Below, one piece after another: positions 10,226 to 22,436 of a DNA stretch of 64,000 nt. The DNA lies in contig WWBZ02000001.1 of NCBI GenBank assembly GCA_011503125.2, forward strand, positions 2,232,001 to 2,296,000, read 5' to 3'. A program made the translations under genes and the position numbers. The stretch comes from Botryosphaeria dothidea. Its lineage: Eukaryota; Ascomycota; Dothideomycetes; Botryosphaeriales; Botryosphaeriaceae. The stretch's first letter is position 1. Each line of letters opens with the position of its first letter. The notes below the pieces were generated by a model, which saw only the letters and a program-made list of their open reading frames with translations, was not told the DNA's origin and did no database searches.

Positions 10226-12635
10226 ATGGACGAGCCTCTCCCGGCAGGTACTGTGCGCCCGATTCAGTCAGTCCGCGCTGCTCCTACTGACCCCAGCCCC
10301 GTTAGCCTCCCTTCGCGGGCCCAAGATCTCCAAGGCCTGCGAGGAATGCCGGAGGAGGAAGCAGAAATGCAACGGCCTCAGCCCATGCAACGTGTGTAGC
10401 AGGCGCAACACGATCTGCTCCTACAGATCCTTTATCCGGAGGCGAACCGGCCGCGCCTCGACCAACCCCGCCCCGCCGTCCAAGGAGCCTGTCGTCAAGG
10501 AGCAGTCCCCTTCAGAAGACCGTGACCACACCGCCGACCAGGAGAGCAGCAATGCCGAGTCCTCTGCTTTTTCAGACGCCCCTCCGCGCTACCACATCTT
10601 CAAAAACATTCGTGCCACTCACGTGCCTGCTGACTCACCCTCCTGCGTGCTGCAGCTGTACTATGGCTCCTCTTCCAACTTCTCCTTTCTGCAACACCTG
10701 CACACTCACCTGACCGCCCACGAAGAGGTCCCCCGCCCCGGCACCCATGTTGAGGAGGTTCAAAATGGCAATGAAAGCATTGACGTCTATAAATACCAAG
10801 GCCTTGCCTTTGGCAACACCTTCAACCAGCGCGAGACGAACCCTATGTTCCTGAGACATGACCTGGCTCGGACATTCCTGGGAAACTACTTGTCTACTGC
10901 CCATGTTCACCTCCCCTTCTTATCCACTGAACAGCTATGCTCAAATTTTGATAAGTTGTACGGCTACGGCGATGAGGCTAAGATCGATCCCTCGGAAAGA
11001 GCCCTGATCATTGTCATCATGGCTATAGGCGCCTGCCCCACTCAACATGATCTGTGGAGGAAGACGCTGTTGGCCCAAGCTCGAACTGAGGCTGAATCAT
11101 TGTTACATGTTGTCCATTTGCGATCGGTTCAGATTGCATTACTGATGATAAGTCTTCTCACCGAACGCCACACACAACCTCAACTGACCCAGACTGCACG
11201 CGTATTGCGAGTTCAACATAGGAAACCCAAACTCCAGCTACCTCTACCTCGGCAGTGCCATCCGCAAGGCTTTCGCAGCTGGAATGCATAGAGGGAGTCC
11301 TACGAGTCGCCAATCTCTCAAAGAGTGCTCGGAAGCCAGCCGCACATGCTGGTCACTTTTCTGCCTGGAAAGGTACGTGCTCAGTCCTCGGCTGGCATCA
11401 AAGTATCCGCACGAAGTCATTGCTAACCTTAATCTCAGTCTCATTTGTTCCGGTCTTGGTAGACCGGCATCCCTTTCTCTGGAAGAAATTGGTCTTGCGC
11501 AGCCAGAACGGCCGTCATTCATGTCGGCACAAGTCACCGTCTCTGAACTGATTCGCAGCGTCCAACATTTGTATAATCATCATGACTCATCAGTTAGCGC
11601 CGATCTGAAAAATGCTCACCGAATTCGCAACAAATTGCGGAGTTTCGCCCAAATGGTCAAGGAAGACCTTGAGTTTACCATTGGGACACATCTCGGTACT
11701 GAAAGAGACGAAAATTTTGTGACCCGGGCGGTTCTCTCGTACTGTAAGTCACAGTTCTGAGTGTAGCACAGTCGCCCTGTCTCTGCAAAGCTCTTTGGTT
11801 TATGCACGGAAGTTTGCCGGCTGATATTAACAGTGTACCATTACACCTTGTTGCTCACGTTCCGCCCATTTCTTCTTCTTTTCGTAGAATTGAAGAGGCG
11901 TGGCGAAGCTGAAGGCAAGGATACCGAATCGAAGTCCAATCCTTTCAACATTCCCCCTTTACTGGAGGCGTGCGAGTACACTGTCGACGCAGCCCGATCG
12001 ATCGTAATGCTGGGCGAGATTGTTTTCGGGACTGGGCCTGGTGCAGAGGTGAGGATAGGCCCCGAAAACTTACCATCTATGGAAAGCTGACATGTTGCAA
12101 GGGCATCTACAATAATTGTTTCTTTCTGGAAAGTGCATGCTTCGTCTTGATACTAGCAGCCCTCCACGATAGAAATGCAACTCGCCGCCATATTCGCTAC
12201 ATTAATCGTGGCATCCGCGCCTTACGACATATAACCCCGAGAGAACCCATCGTCAGCATTATTGCGGCAATTGATCAGATGCGTAGCAAGGTTGAGATGC
12301 TGACCGGGCTCACTGAGAATTTTGCCTTATCCGGGGCAGGTCTCTCTGGTGGTACTGTGCCAAACGGAACTCCGCAGCAAGGTTTCTTGCCTCAAGAAGC
12401 ACTTCCGGATGCTTCCGCACCGGGCACAGTGCCAGGTACTGATCCCGCTCAGCCGGATCTGGAAACTCCCCCAGGGTTCGGCTCATTCGAGCAGAGCGCG
12501 CCAAGCGTTGCAAGCGATGTATTAGACTCCACCTGGCCGTCAATGGATTGGAATTTCGACTTGTCGAATTTGGACCTCGAGTCTTTTGTCTCTGTAATGG
12601 GTAATCAGCAAGATGGGAATTTTGGGCTTTTTTAG
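10226..12635 (+). CDS. Zn2Cys6 transcription factor with fungal_trans domain
   Basis: Exon 1 (10226-10247, MDEPLPA) joins exon 2 (from 10306) to give the zinc cluster CEECRRRKQKC...CNVC...C, which has the CX2CX6CX5CX2CX6C spacing that binds two zinc ions and CGG half-sites. Later exons: ends at 11372, 11439-11743, 11834-12048, 12102-12635, all GT-AG with matching phase. They carry the fungal_trans signature: FNIGNPNSSYLYLG, CWSLFCLES, LGRPASLSLEEIG and YHYTLLLTFRPFLL. The C-terminus is acidic and aromatic, suggesting activation. The junction near 11151-11212 does not close in phase if both flanking conserved segments (VQIALLMIS and LHAYCEFNIG) are kept. Either a small indel is present or the 85-bp alternative intron 11127-11211 is used. 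Target genes are unknown. Confidence 0.85.
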
Positions 12636-13149
12636 GATAGGGTCTGATGCAAACCACTTCTTCGCCCAACCCCGGCCTTGATCCTGACAGCGGTCGGAAC
12701 AATAAATAACTACATAAAGCATAATGTATTACCATTGCAGAAGGAGGAGAATACGCACCTCCAGAATCATGCTGAAGTTCTTCTGAAGTAAGCCATGGTT
12801 GCGATCCTACCTGGCTCTGCGGCCGTAGGAGTTCTTTCCACGTCCGACGTGGAAGGCGCAATCGGTCAGGAGCACGGGCAACATGTCTCTGCACAGACTT
12901 CAGGTGATGTACGGGGGTTGTCAGTTCCCACATTCGATTGTCCACGAGCCACTACCTCGCATGGCCTTTTCTTTCCATACCTATCTCCATGTACAATGAT
13001 CATTCGCAATATGCATCGCTAAATACCCACCCTTCAACCTATGGAAAGCTCGAAGTATGCGCCTTGGAACCTGCGAGACAGACTGTACTTCGAGCATAGC
13101 ACCTTCCACCTCGACTCTTTTGTCTACCCACCCCGCCGACCAGCCGAAC
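12636..13149. other. Intergenic between transcription factor and PTH11-like gene
   Basis: About 510 bp acting as 3' region of the transcription factor gene and promoter of the next gene. Nothing else seen. Confidence 0.4.
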
Positions 13150-15393
13150 ATGCAAAGGTTTACAGATAACCCGTGAGCGAATCGCCAACATATTTTCACC
13201 CAATTCACCCCCATTGACGAGTTTCGCAGGTACGAATCATCTCCATCAAGCAGAGGCTCCGTCATCAGCAATGCAAGTATTGGTCTGTATGTCTTCGCGT
13301 TCGCATTCGTAGTCCTTCGGTATGGTTTTTTACTACTGATTTCTGATGGATGAGGCACCTAATGTACTTCCACAGATTGTATGTGCGATGTTGCATCTCC
13401 AAAACACGCGGTGCAGATGACTACTTCATCATCGTGGCGTCGGTGCGACACACCTTTACTCCCTTGCAGATCGAATTTATCACTGACCTTGATACAGCTA
13501 CTCATCACCATCCAAACCGTCATGATTCTGATGCAGGTAGCTTGTGGCTGGGGAATGCACAGGTCCGAATTAAGCCTGCAGCAACTAAACAAGTCGCAAA
13601 TGGTAAGAGCCTCTCCCTGCTTGTCACCGGGCGTCAACATGAAGAGCAGTTCCATTGGTAGCTGACAGAGAAGAAGTACCGATGGATATTTCTCTTAACA
13701 TCCTATCTTGCCCTGTTGTACGTCCAGGCTACCGAAATTTCCTCATGTCCAAATACTGATATCAGAAGCGCCATCCACGAATCCATATGCTGCTTGATAC
13801 TACGAATGATGCGCGGCGCAACAACATTCGGGAGAGAGTGTCGGAGAATTATCTGGGGTGTGATGGTGTTTATTTTCCTTCGCTCCATCGTTGACGTTTT
13901 TGTGAGTCAAGAAGAATCATGCAAAGGACAGCGACTGATATCTACCAAAGATGCACATTTTCCAGTGCAGACCTGTAAATCGATTCTGGGAAGTGCAAAT
14001 ACGGCCCAAAGGTTGCGTAGATGTTCCGCTCTGGACTTCTCTCGCGAGTTACATTAATTCCCTCACTGACATTATCTTGTTCGTCCTGCCCATACCTCTC
14101 GTATACAAGCTTAAGATTCACCATACGCAGAAGCTTTCCATGTTCATCGTATTCTTGGCTGGACTGATCCCGATTGCTGCGTCTTTGATCAGGAGCGTAC
14201 ACCTTACGCAGTCCTACATTGACTTGGGGTGGGTGCAAGAGGATTCATCATGGTACGTTATTTCTCACCGTTTTATCTCACAAGCCATCCTGTATGTGCG
14301 TAATTTTCACAACCCGCGGCGTTGTCGTCGGTAGTCCAGCGGATACCATAGCCAGCGACTAACCTCAAAAAGGCAATGGGCATTCATTCCCTTTTGGTCC
14401 CAAGTGGAGACAACGCTCGGCATCATAGCAGCATGCATCCCAACCCTTAATCCCATCCTGAAGAAGCTCTTCCGCCGGCTCGGTCTCTGGAGTTCCTCTT
14501 CCAATTCCCACCAACGACGCTCACACAGCCTCGAGCCGATGACAGGCACCCTCACACCCGGCAGCGTCAACAGCACCACAGCAGCCCATTTCCACCGCCG
14601 CAGCTCATATCCTGGTGTCGGCAACCGCCTCAGCACCCACCTCGCCGCCTGCAACATGCTCGACCTGGAGGACATCTATCTTCCCCGACCATCCCATGGC
14701 CACCACGATGACGGATACGACAGCCTGGACGAGTACTTCCACACTTACGCACGCATGAGAATGGACGGAACCCGCGGAAGCAGCAGTCATCGGAGATCGG
14801 ACAGCTCTCACCGTTCGGCACCACCTCGTCTCGATTTCGTGCACGCTCCCACGTTTACGCGCCCTTCTCCGCTGCCCAAGCCGGCGACCAAGCTCCTGAA
14901 CGCGTCTCCGCATGGCGCCGGCGGTACGGATGCCCGAGACTTCGGCGCCAATGCAAGAGACGGCAACGTCACCATGCACCCGCGCAGCGCTGGTGCTCCT
15001 CCTCTGCCGCCGCCATCGCATTCAACCCGAGCAACTGTTCCTAGTCTGCCAGAGGAGCCCAGAAGTGAAGGTGAGACAATATCAGACAAATTAGAAACTG
15101 CAGAAGATGTTCTCCATGGGCACCGGGGTCTCGAAGACGTGGAAGAGAACGTTGTGGAAGAATACCAGCCTCCCCGTCGCCCTAAACCGGTTTCGCTCAC
15201 GCTGGCTACCGCGACGGTAGTATCGCTCGATTCGAAATTCGACACGGACATGGACCTGGAACGCGGGAGAAGACGAGATGAGAGCATTGGCGGGATTGTG
15301 TTGGCGTCATCTATTTGCACAGGGAGCCAGCCTTCCTTCACATCGGATCATGATGAAGAGGAAGGGACGGTGCCGAGAAACACCAAATCGTGA
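13150..15393 (+). CDS. PTH11-like seven-helix membrane receptor with long cytoplasmic tail
   Basis: Seven exons join without a stop to 612 residues: 13150-13172, 13230-13319, 13376-13442, 13498-13602, 13671-13901, 13951-14252 and 14373-15393. The tiny first exon reads MQRFTDNP. Family marks are RGADDYFII, CGWGMHRSELSL, MHIFQCRPVNRFW, SLTDIILFVLPIPLVYKL, LIPIAASLIRS and TTLGIIAACIPTLNPIL. The tail of about 320 residues is rich in Ser, His and Pro and probably disordered. In the helix where relatives have TKLS or TKIS this protein has TEIS, followed by about a dozen extra residues, so the receptor has diverged there. Membrane receptor role is inferred from the family. It is the second member within 10 kb, but the two are too different to be a recent tandem copy. 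Confidence 0.82.
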
Positions 15394-15952
15394 GGGAAAG
15401 GTTCTGGTTTGACAATAACGCCGTTGGAAAGGTTCACTTGGAGAAAGAAAATTGCGTGACAGAAAGATTTCCGGTGCCGGCAACAGTAGTGTGACGGAAA
15501 GTAGACAGTTCGACTCGGAGTCATATTACGCATTCCTACATAATAATTACATAGCGTGTCACTCTACAATTCAGTCCTAGTGATTCTTAAGCATGATACA
15601 ATATATCCCACAAAGAGACAGAAGCTTTTCCTTTCGACATCACAAGGCCAAAATCTCCATAGGCAACGGTAGTCCAGAAAACAAGAAGTCACTCGCTTGC
15701 TCTACATACACGCTTGCTATGTTGCAAAAAAAAAAATTAAACCAGTCTGGACACGCCAACTACACGTCCCCAAGTAACGACAGCAAGAAGTCCAACGATT
15801 CAAAACCCGCGTCCATGCAAAAGGATGAAAAGAACATCAATTCATCTCCGTTCGGAAAAAGACAAACAGGGGGGGATGTGATACAAAAAATCAGCCGTTA
15901 CAGTCTTTCTTCTCCACTCGTCTTGTCCTACTCCCACCAACACTATCTGGTC
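15394..15952. other. Convergent 3' region
   Basis: Lies between the 3' ends of the PTH11-like gene (+) and the FHIP gene (-). It has an A-run at 15726-15736. No gene. Confidence 0.4.
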
Positions 15953-18900
15953 TCACACGAACCGCACCTCCTGGAACAAACTCGCCCTGACCTGCAAAAT
16001 GGCAATGATCTCGAGCACGAACTCCTGCAAGATGACCACGTTCGTCAGCACGTGGCTGAGCGACGCCTCGCGGACCTCTTCTTCCCTCTTCTTCCTCTCC
16101 TCTTCCTCCTCCTGCTGCAGCTGCCTCTGTTCCTCCGCCTCCTCCGCCTCTTCGGGCGAAAAGTCCACGTCCAGAGCAGGGAACTGCTCGGTATCGCCAT
16201 TCGCCTTGTCGCCGTTGGCCGGTGCATCCTCGCCGTTCGCCGCGGCAGCACCGTCCTCCTCTTCCTTCTTCGACCCCTGCTCGGCCTCTGCCTCCGCCTT
16301 CGCCTCGCCCTCACCCTCACCCTCCTCAATCCCCTCCAACTTCGTCTTCGGCCGCACCGGCAGCGCCGTCACCTCCTCCACCTGCCTCTTCTGCTTCAAT
16401 GACTCCAACGGGAACCTAATTGTCTTCTTGAGGATCTCCGCATTCGCCGCATCATTGACATCGTTCAGCACCGTCGCCGTGAGGGACGGCCGTCTCGGAT
16501 CGGGCACCGTGAGACCCTTCGCAGGACTGATACCCCTTGCGCTGCTCCGGACGGGCGACCTCGACGTGCTCGCCGAGTGCTGCTGCGGAGGAGACGACGG
16601 ATCGAGTCGCGGCGGGGGCTTGGGCGCGGGCGAGAGGCGGACGGTGGGCTGGATGGTGTGGGCGCGGCCGCGCGGGGACTGCGAGCGGAGCGGGCTGATG
16701 GTGCCCTCGAGCATGTTCTGGAACTGGGGGGTCCACGAGCCGGGCCCCGTGGGCGCCTCGCCGTGCGACGACTTGGGCGGCCCCAGCGGCGTGGGCGGCG
16801 GGAAGTGTGCCGTCGAGCGCATCGCCTCGTTGAGCTCTTCGTGCACACGGAAGGCTTGCTTGCGGTTGGCGACGTGCTGGTTGAAGTCCGGGATCTCCTC
16901 GCGCAGGCATTCGATCTGTTCTTGGAGGGAGCGCAGGGCAACCATCAGTGCGGGTGCGCCTGTGGATGTCCACTTGGGCCTGCGGCGGGCGCGGAAGACA
17001 TCTCTGAGGTCCTCGTCCTCGTCATCGAATGTCTCATTAGGATTAAATTGGTAGTTTGTGGGTTCAACGGCGAGCCAGCCCTCAAGGCGAAGGTTGGGAC
17101 AAGATGCGAGGTTAACGATGGCATCTGTCAGGGTGAGGTTCGTTTCGACATTGTTTGTGAAGAAGTTGGAGAGGATGGACATCAAAGACTTGAACAGAGC
17201 GTCTCCCGCAGTCAAATGATGTATTGTTGAATCCTTGCGAAGTTCGGCATGTAGGAAGTCCACGGCGGCTTGGTTGGGCAGGTTTAGCCCGTGTAGAGAA
17301 AGGTGTTTCATTGAGCATGGATGCGCTTCCAGGAGGTTTAGCACGTCTTTCAAGAAAGCCTCGTATTCCTTGTTAATCTCAGCCCCTGGTACCATGGTCT
17401 CTGCAAGGCCCAGGTAGCTCTCGATCTCAGCGTGTAATGCACCGACGGTTCGTAATGGATCCTTGTTGTGGACTTCTGTGACATTTACAAGCGTTCCCGT
17501 GGCATACTTGTGGTTCTTACTAAGAATTGTGGTGACCAGCTTCAACGCGGAAGTGACGGTCTGAGGATTCCGGGACTGAGTGCAGTTGAGAAGAAGATCC
17601 ACCAAGTTGAAAAGGGACGGGTTAAGCTCCGGCTCCTTGTCGTTGGGTTTCGAGAGCAGCATAAGCGTAGACCTGCGCTTCTTGACGCTGCGGGACCTTG
17701 GACGATTCACCTGCTCATCTGGTAAAGCAAGCAGGTAGCGGAGAATCATGTGCACTAGTTCCGGATGGTCTAATGCATCAAGAATGCGTCTCAAGTAATT
17801 AAGAACGGCAACGGCAGAACCGCCATCAACGTCGGAAGACTCAAACAACGACGGGTACCTAGAATTCTGTCAGTCATGGTTGACGATCCAAGAGGAGCGT
17901 CTTACAGGAGTTGCTGCAAGAAAAGAACTTGAAAGTGGTCGATCAAAGTTTGCCTAACGTCGGGTGATCTGCAATGCTCAAGAACATCCTGCCAAAATGC
18001 CAAGTAAGACAAGAATGTATCCATGTGAATCTTGAAATCTTCAGAGAAGACGTTTTCAGCGTCATTGATTGACTTCTCGACTTCTGGGTAGTCGGAGAGC
18101 TGGAGAATGATTGGGAGGTCGTCCTTGGGATGGATGATTGAAAGCTTCCGGCTCAGCTGGCTGTACAACGCGCCAAGTCCGCTCGCCATGAGCGTTGCCA
18201 AATCACTCTCAACGATCCATTGCTCCAGGTCTGTTGATTTGGAGGAAGTTTCGAAGATGTATAGAAGGCCGGTGCGAGCAAAGTCGCCAATTCTGCCTTC
18301 GTGGTGTACGTGGTCGATAAGCTGGTAGCACAGAGGGAAGTCCTCCTTCCTGATGACGCCTGCGAAGCCGACCTGCTGCACCGCACCGCCGTCCGAATCG
18401 ACCTTGCCGCGCGAGCTGAACCACACGGGCAGCAGCTCCGGCTCCAGCCTGATCTTGGCGGCGATACCAAACAGCAGCTCCACAATCTCGGCGTCCGTGT
18501 CCTCGCCAACGACGAGACTGTTCGAACTTGCAATCTTGGAGATGAATGTCATGAGGGCATCGGCGAAGCGCTCATTGGCCAGGAAGTCCTCCTCCTCGCT
18601 GTCAATAAGGGCGCTGAAGAAGCCCACGGCCTCCCTGACCAGGGCCTCATTGTGTGATGTAGCGGCGATCTTGGAAATTGCCGAGAAGATTTGGGACGAG
18701 GCGGCAAAGGAGAGGCAGAGGTGCGGAGCGGGGGAGCGCGACTCCTCGTTCAGGATGGCCGTCATGCGCTGGAAGTGGGAACGGAGCGAGTCCAGCGCGC
18801 CCCAGTCGCCGGCCAGCGACGCCGACTTGTGCCATGTTTGCTGCGGAGGTCAGCGGAGAGCCTGCCCGAGAGGCATGCAGGGGACAAACGCACCAGAATC

Positions 18901-19064
18901 TGGTTGTAGACGCGCTTGAAGCGGGCCAGGCGCTGCTGCGGGTCGTTGGCCGTGGAGCGTCGCTTCTGCCCGCCGGAGCCACCGATCAACCGCGTCCACT
19001 AGAGCAGAGACGGTCAGCAAGCAGAGTCCTGGGGAGGCAGGTCAGGATGCCGTACAAAGTCCAT
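15953..19064 (-). CDS. FHIP-family protein (RAI16-like), FTS-Hook-FHIP dynein adaptor subunit
   Basis: Four exons (complement): 19064-19056 (MDF only), 18998-18894, 18840-17906, 17858-15953, giving 984 residues in perfect phase. The start MDFWTRLIGG, rebuilt across a 57-bp intron, and RLARFKRVYNQIL are typical of the family. So are the helical body (SAISKIAATSHNEALVREAVGFFS) and KHLSLHGLNLPNQAAVDFLHAELRKD. The end LTNVVILQEFVLEIIAILQVR is also conserved. Between the body and the end lies a low-complexity Pro/Ser then Glu/Ala-rich segment. In filamentous fungi FHIP works with Hook and FTS proteins to tie early endosomes to cytoplasmic dynein on microtubules. It is a core gene with no functional link to its neighbours. 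Confidence 0.9.
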
Positions 19065-19423
19065 GGCAGCAGCGTATTCATGGTGTTGGGAGGTTGACGG
19101 AGCGGTCCACGCGTCGGCCGGCGTTTCAAGCGCAAACAGCTGGACGCGGGCCGGCGGTGGTGTCGGAGCGCCCCAGCTGCTCTGTCCAGACCGGTGATGA
19201 TCACCATTACTCTCACGGTCCTCCAGCGCCAAAACCACTTTTCATATCAAATGCTACGTTTCAATTTCGCTTTGCTGCATGCTGGGTATACACTAAGACT
19301 ACACATGCTATTTACAAGAAGCATCGTCCCTGAATCTTCGACCTCCAAACGCCTCAACGAACTCCGCTCCTTTCACCGCCCGCTCAGCACTATTTTACAC
19401 CCCTGCACGCTGAGTTGGAACTT
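19065..19423. other. Intergenic (FHIP promoter / DUF4336 3' end)
   Basis: About 360 bp; no coding or RNA signal recognised. Confidence 0.4.
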
Positions 19424-20353
19424 TTACTGCTTCTTGAGCGCAGCGTCCAGGTGCCACTTCATCACCTTCTGAAACGCCGTCTTGCCATCCTTCTCGATAA
19501 CATCGCCGTGGCATGGGATTATGCGCTCGAAGTCCCACGAGTTGATTCTCGCAATGCTCTCATTGAACGCCGGCTTGTCCTTGCTAACTGCGTACCACAG
19601 AAACCTCCTGTGACCGGTGGCCTCACCCTTCAGATTCGTGAAGTAAGAAAAGATCTTTGTGAGAACGCCCGAAGCCGGGTCGACGCCCGTCTTGCTGAAC
19701 TGCTCGGTTGCGGGCAGGTTGAAGATGAGGTCGGCCTGGATCAGCGTGCGCGTGGGCTTGTGGTTGAAGATGATCTCTTTATTGGCATGCGCGTGAACGT
19801 ATTCATACTCAAATTCCGCATCGAACTGCTAACAGTTAGCTATTCCATCGTAGACATTCCCCGGAAGTGATAAGTGCGCACCTCGGGGTCGATCTTGATC
19901 TCATGCTTCTTGCTGGCCTCGAAAACAACCGCAAACGGTACATTCTCGTTGTTTTGCTCCTTGCGCTTCTCCGGAAGACCCTCTGGGCCCAACACCTTTG
20001 CGTTGGGGTACTCCTTGTACCAAGGGCCAAGGAAAATGTGGTGTTCGAAGTCAAGGGCTGTGATGTATTTGACCTCGCCCATCGCGTCGACCTTTTTCTT
20101 GAGCTCGTCAGTGAGAGCTGTGGGGGAGAATACGGCGAGAGCGCCATTCTGCATGCGCACTACGTGGTGATGTTAGCATCGTTGCTGCTGTAGATTGCCA
20201 TTGGGATTCAGCCCTACCTATCGTGCCGCGACCACCGATCTTGATGCGGCCAAAGCGAAGGAACGGGGCGGAGCTCGTGACAATGGTATTGGGAACGACA
20301 TCACGAATGACCGTGACGGACTCGGGATTCGAGGGGATGAGCTTGGAGGCCAT
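19424..20353 (-). CDS. DUF4336-type protein (metallo-beta-lactamase-like fold)
   Basis: Three exons (complement): 20353-20218, 20159-19882, 19828-19424, giving 272 residues with correct phases. The N-terminus (VVPNTIVTSSAPFLRFGRIKIGGR) is followed by the strand pattern of the lactamase-like fold. FEHHIFLGPWYKEYPNAKV stands where a metal-binding HXH motif would lie, and IIPCHGDVIEKDGKTAF near the end carries the PxHGD-type motif. Members of this family are widespread in fungi and plants and have no proven reaction; hydrolysis or a sensing role are guesses. Probably cytosolic, as no signal peptide is seen. Confidence 0.8.
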
Positions 20354-21233
20354 GTTGTGAATACGCGCGTGCTGAAAGCTGTGGGAAATAGAGTTGGATT
20401 GCTAGCTACAACGGCGGAAAGCTATGCTGTTTGTATTTATTCTTGAGTCGTTGACGGAACTGGAACGTGAAGCATCCGAGTCATGGAATGGCCTGGAACG
20501 GGAGTGGTTTGCAAGAGGCCGGAGTTAAACATCATAGGTGACAAGGATTACGCACGTAGCCGCAGCTATCTCATAGCTGGTTCGCCATGACGTATGCCAA
20601 AGTCGCCTTCAGATCACCCCCTCAAACGGCCCAGCGTGCTGAAGCATCGGCCGCCTAATATTTGTCACCGCGCTCTCCAGTACGAATTTGGCGCAGCGGA
20701 GCGATATGCAGGTCAGACTGCACGTAAACTCAAATTGCATCCGATGGACTTCTGCCGGGCCTCCCCGCTTGTCTCAGATGCAGATTACTCAAACCCCTGC
20801 CAGAGCCCTAAGTACCGTAAATAGGTGCTTACAATAATCGCGACCATCATACGACGTATTCTTCGAGCCACATTCGACTGACTAATGCTGCAAGCCCGTC
20901 GCCAAAGCTGCCCTTGTGCCTCTTGCAAAGTGACTTTCTTGTATTTTTTTTTTTGCATCTCTCGCAATGCACGTACGTTGGTAGTGTGACCGTTCTTGCC
21001 AGCGCACCGTTTGCGTCAAGGCTTCCAGCATCTGAGCAATAACACAATGCCGAAGGCTGTCTTTCTGCTGCGTGTTGACCGCAGACTCTCTATTTCCGGA
21101 ACCAAGCACCCTTCACCCCTGTCCGTCCTTCTCTGATGATGTCTGGCATCTCGTTTACCTCCCCAGCAATGGTTGCTCGAGCGATCAGCTATTTTGTTTG
21201 ATCTGCGCACGGAATGTCTTCGGTCGTGGAGCA
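20354..21233. other. Intergenic, 880 bp, no gene seen
   Basis: Promoter side of the DUF4336 gene and 3' side of rrp45. It has a T-run at about 20945-20954. Frames are short and inconsistent. Confidence 0.45.
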
Positions 21234-22229
21234 TCACCTTGCGTTCTCAGCGCTAAGTTCAGCCATCAAGCCGCCTTTATCCCTCTTCTTGGCATCCTCT
21301 TCCAATTTACCCTGAATGTACTTCGTAAGGGTCTGCACCTTGCTCAGAGCAACGTTGTTGCACTGCAAGATCGCCAGAGGATCCACAGGAGTTCCTCCGT
21401 ACTTCGCAATCTGGCAGATCTCACCAAACTTGTTCATCGTGATAATGACCTCGCCTTCCCGAACCTGCTCTTCCGCCGTTGTTGCATCTACGAGCATAAT
21501 CTCTCCGTTGTTGTAATATGAGAAGGTAACACACAAGGGATGGTGTAGCATCGAGAGTGGCACCGGCTCTCGCTCCCTTGGGCTGAAGACTGTCACCTTC
21601 TCGCCCTCCACAGCAATGTCCGGCCGGCGGAAGTGCTGCAAGGCCGCGATGATGGCGATGCAAGAGGCATCGATGAGGTTTCCGTCGTGGTCGAGAATGT
21701 TCACATCAGCTCGTACGGAGAAGCATTTGGAACCGGCGACAATGCACAAGGATTCGGTGTCGAGGGCGCCGCTACGGCGGATTGCTTTCTCGAGGTTTCG
21801 CGAGAGGATAACCTCAGCTTCCGTCTGCCTGTCTGTACGTTCAGTTAGGGTGTTTGCGGCCGGGAATTGGTCGTAGTGTTCGGTGGCAGACGTACCGGCC
21901 TACTTCGAAGGCGGGCGAGGCCATTGGCGAGAACTCAGTGCTGATATTGAAGACGCCATCGAACTTGCGGTCGGCAAACGGTGCAGTTACTTCTGTGGAA
22001 ATGCGCACAAGGACTCTTGAAATGGCATTAGCAGAAATAAAACCAGGAAAATGACCTCGACGCACCTCGTCTTGCCCAGGCGCACGTCAGCAACGCCGTA
22101 CTCGTCGCCGAAGGTCAATTCAAGGTCACGGAAAGCGTCGAAAGCGCGACCGTCAAGGCGGATGTTTTCACTGAGGGCCTGGAGTATGAAATCGCGCTCG
22201 TTGAGCGACAGCTCAGCTTCGCGAGGCAT
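21234..22229 (-). CDS. rrp45: Exosome core subunit Rrp45 (RNase PH fold)
   Basis: Three exons (complement): 22229-22066, 22015-21896, 21828-21234, giving 292 residues. The third acceptor must be the inner of two AGs (ACAG|GCAG) to keep frame. Family features: SLNERDFILQALSENIRLDGRAFDAFR at the N-terminus, TRVLVRISTEV, the Rrp45 block FNISTEFSPMASPAFEVGR, and the strand DHDGNLIDASCIAIIAALQHFRRPD. Rrp45 is a catalytically inactive RNase PH-like subunit of the six-membered ring of the RNA exosome, which degrades and trims RNA 3' ends in nucleus and cytoplasm. It is slightly shorter than yeast Rrp45 (305 residues). It diverges from cwc15 across 207 bp. Confidence 0.93.
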
Positions 22230-22436
22230 GTTTCTGGGGCAAGTGGCGCGGTAGAGCGGTGTTTGTATTGCTTGACCAAAACTTCTGGAATCGCGGGCAC
22301 AAAGAGTGACGGAGCGCGTCGGCGAAAATTATACCGATCGCATTTCTTGGCGGCACCGCTCCGTGCATTTCGTTGCAACGCGCTGTGAGCTCCATCAACA
22401 CCACCGCCATCGCTCGACCCGTCCCTGTCGCACGCC
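22230..22436. promoter_or_regulatory. Bidirectional promoter of rrp45 and cwc15
   Basis: Only 207 bp separates two divergently read start codons of RNA-processing genes, so both promoters must overlap here. No TATA box is obvious, in line with housekeeping expression. Confidence 0.6.

Noticed and set aside
15593..16402. 269-codon + strand frame (and its longer neighbours to 17054)
   Set aside because: Mostly antisense to the low-complexity part of the FHIP gene; simple Glu/Ala-rich coding keeps the opposite frames open.
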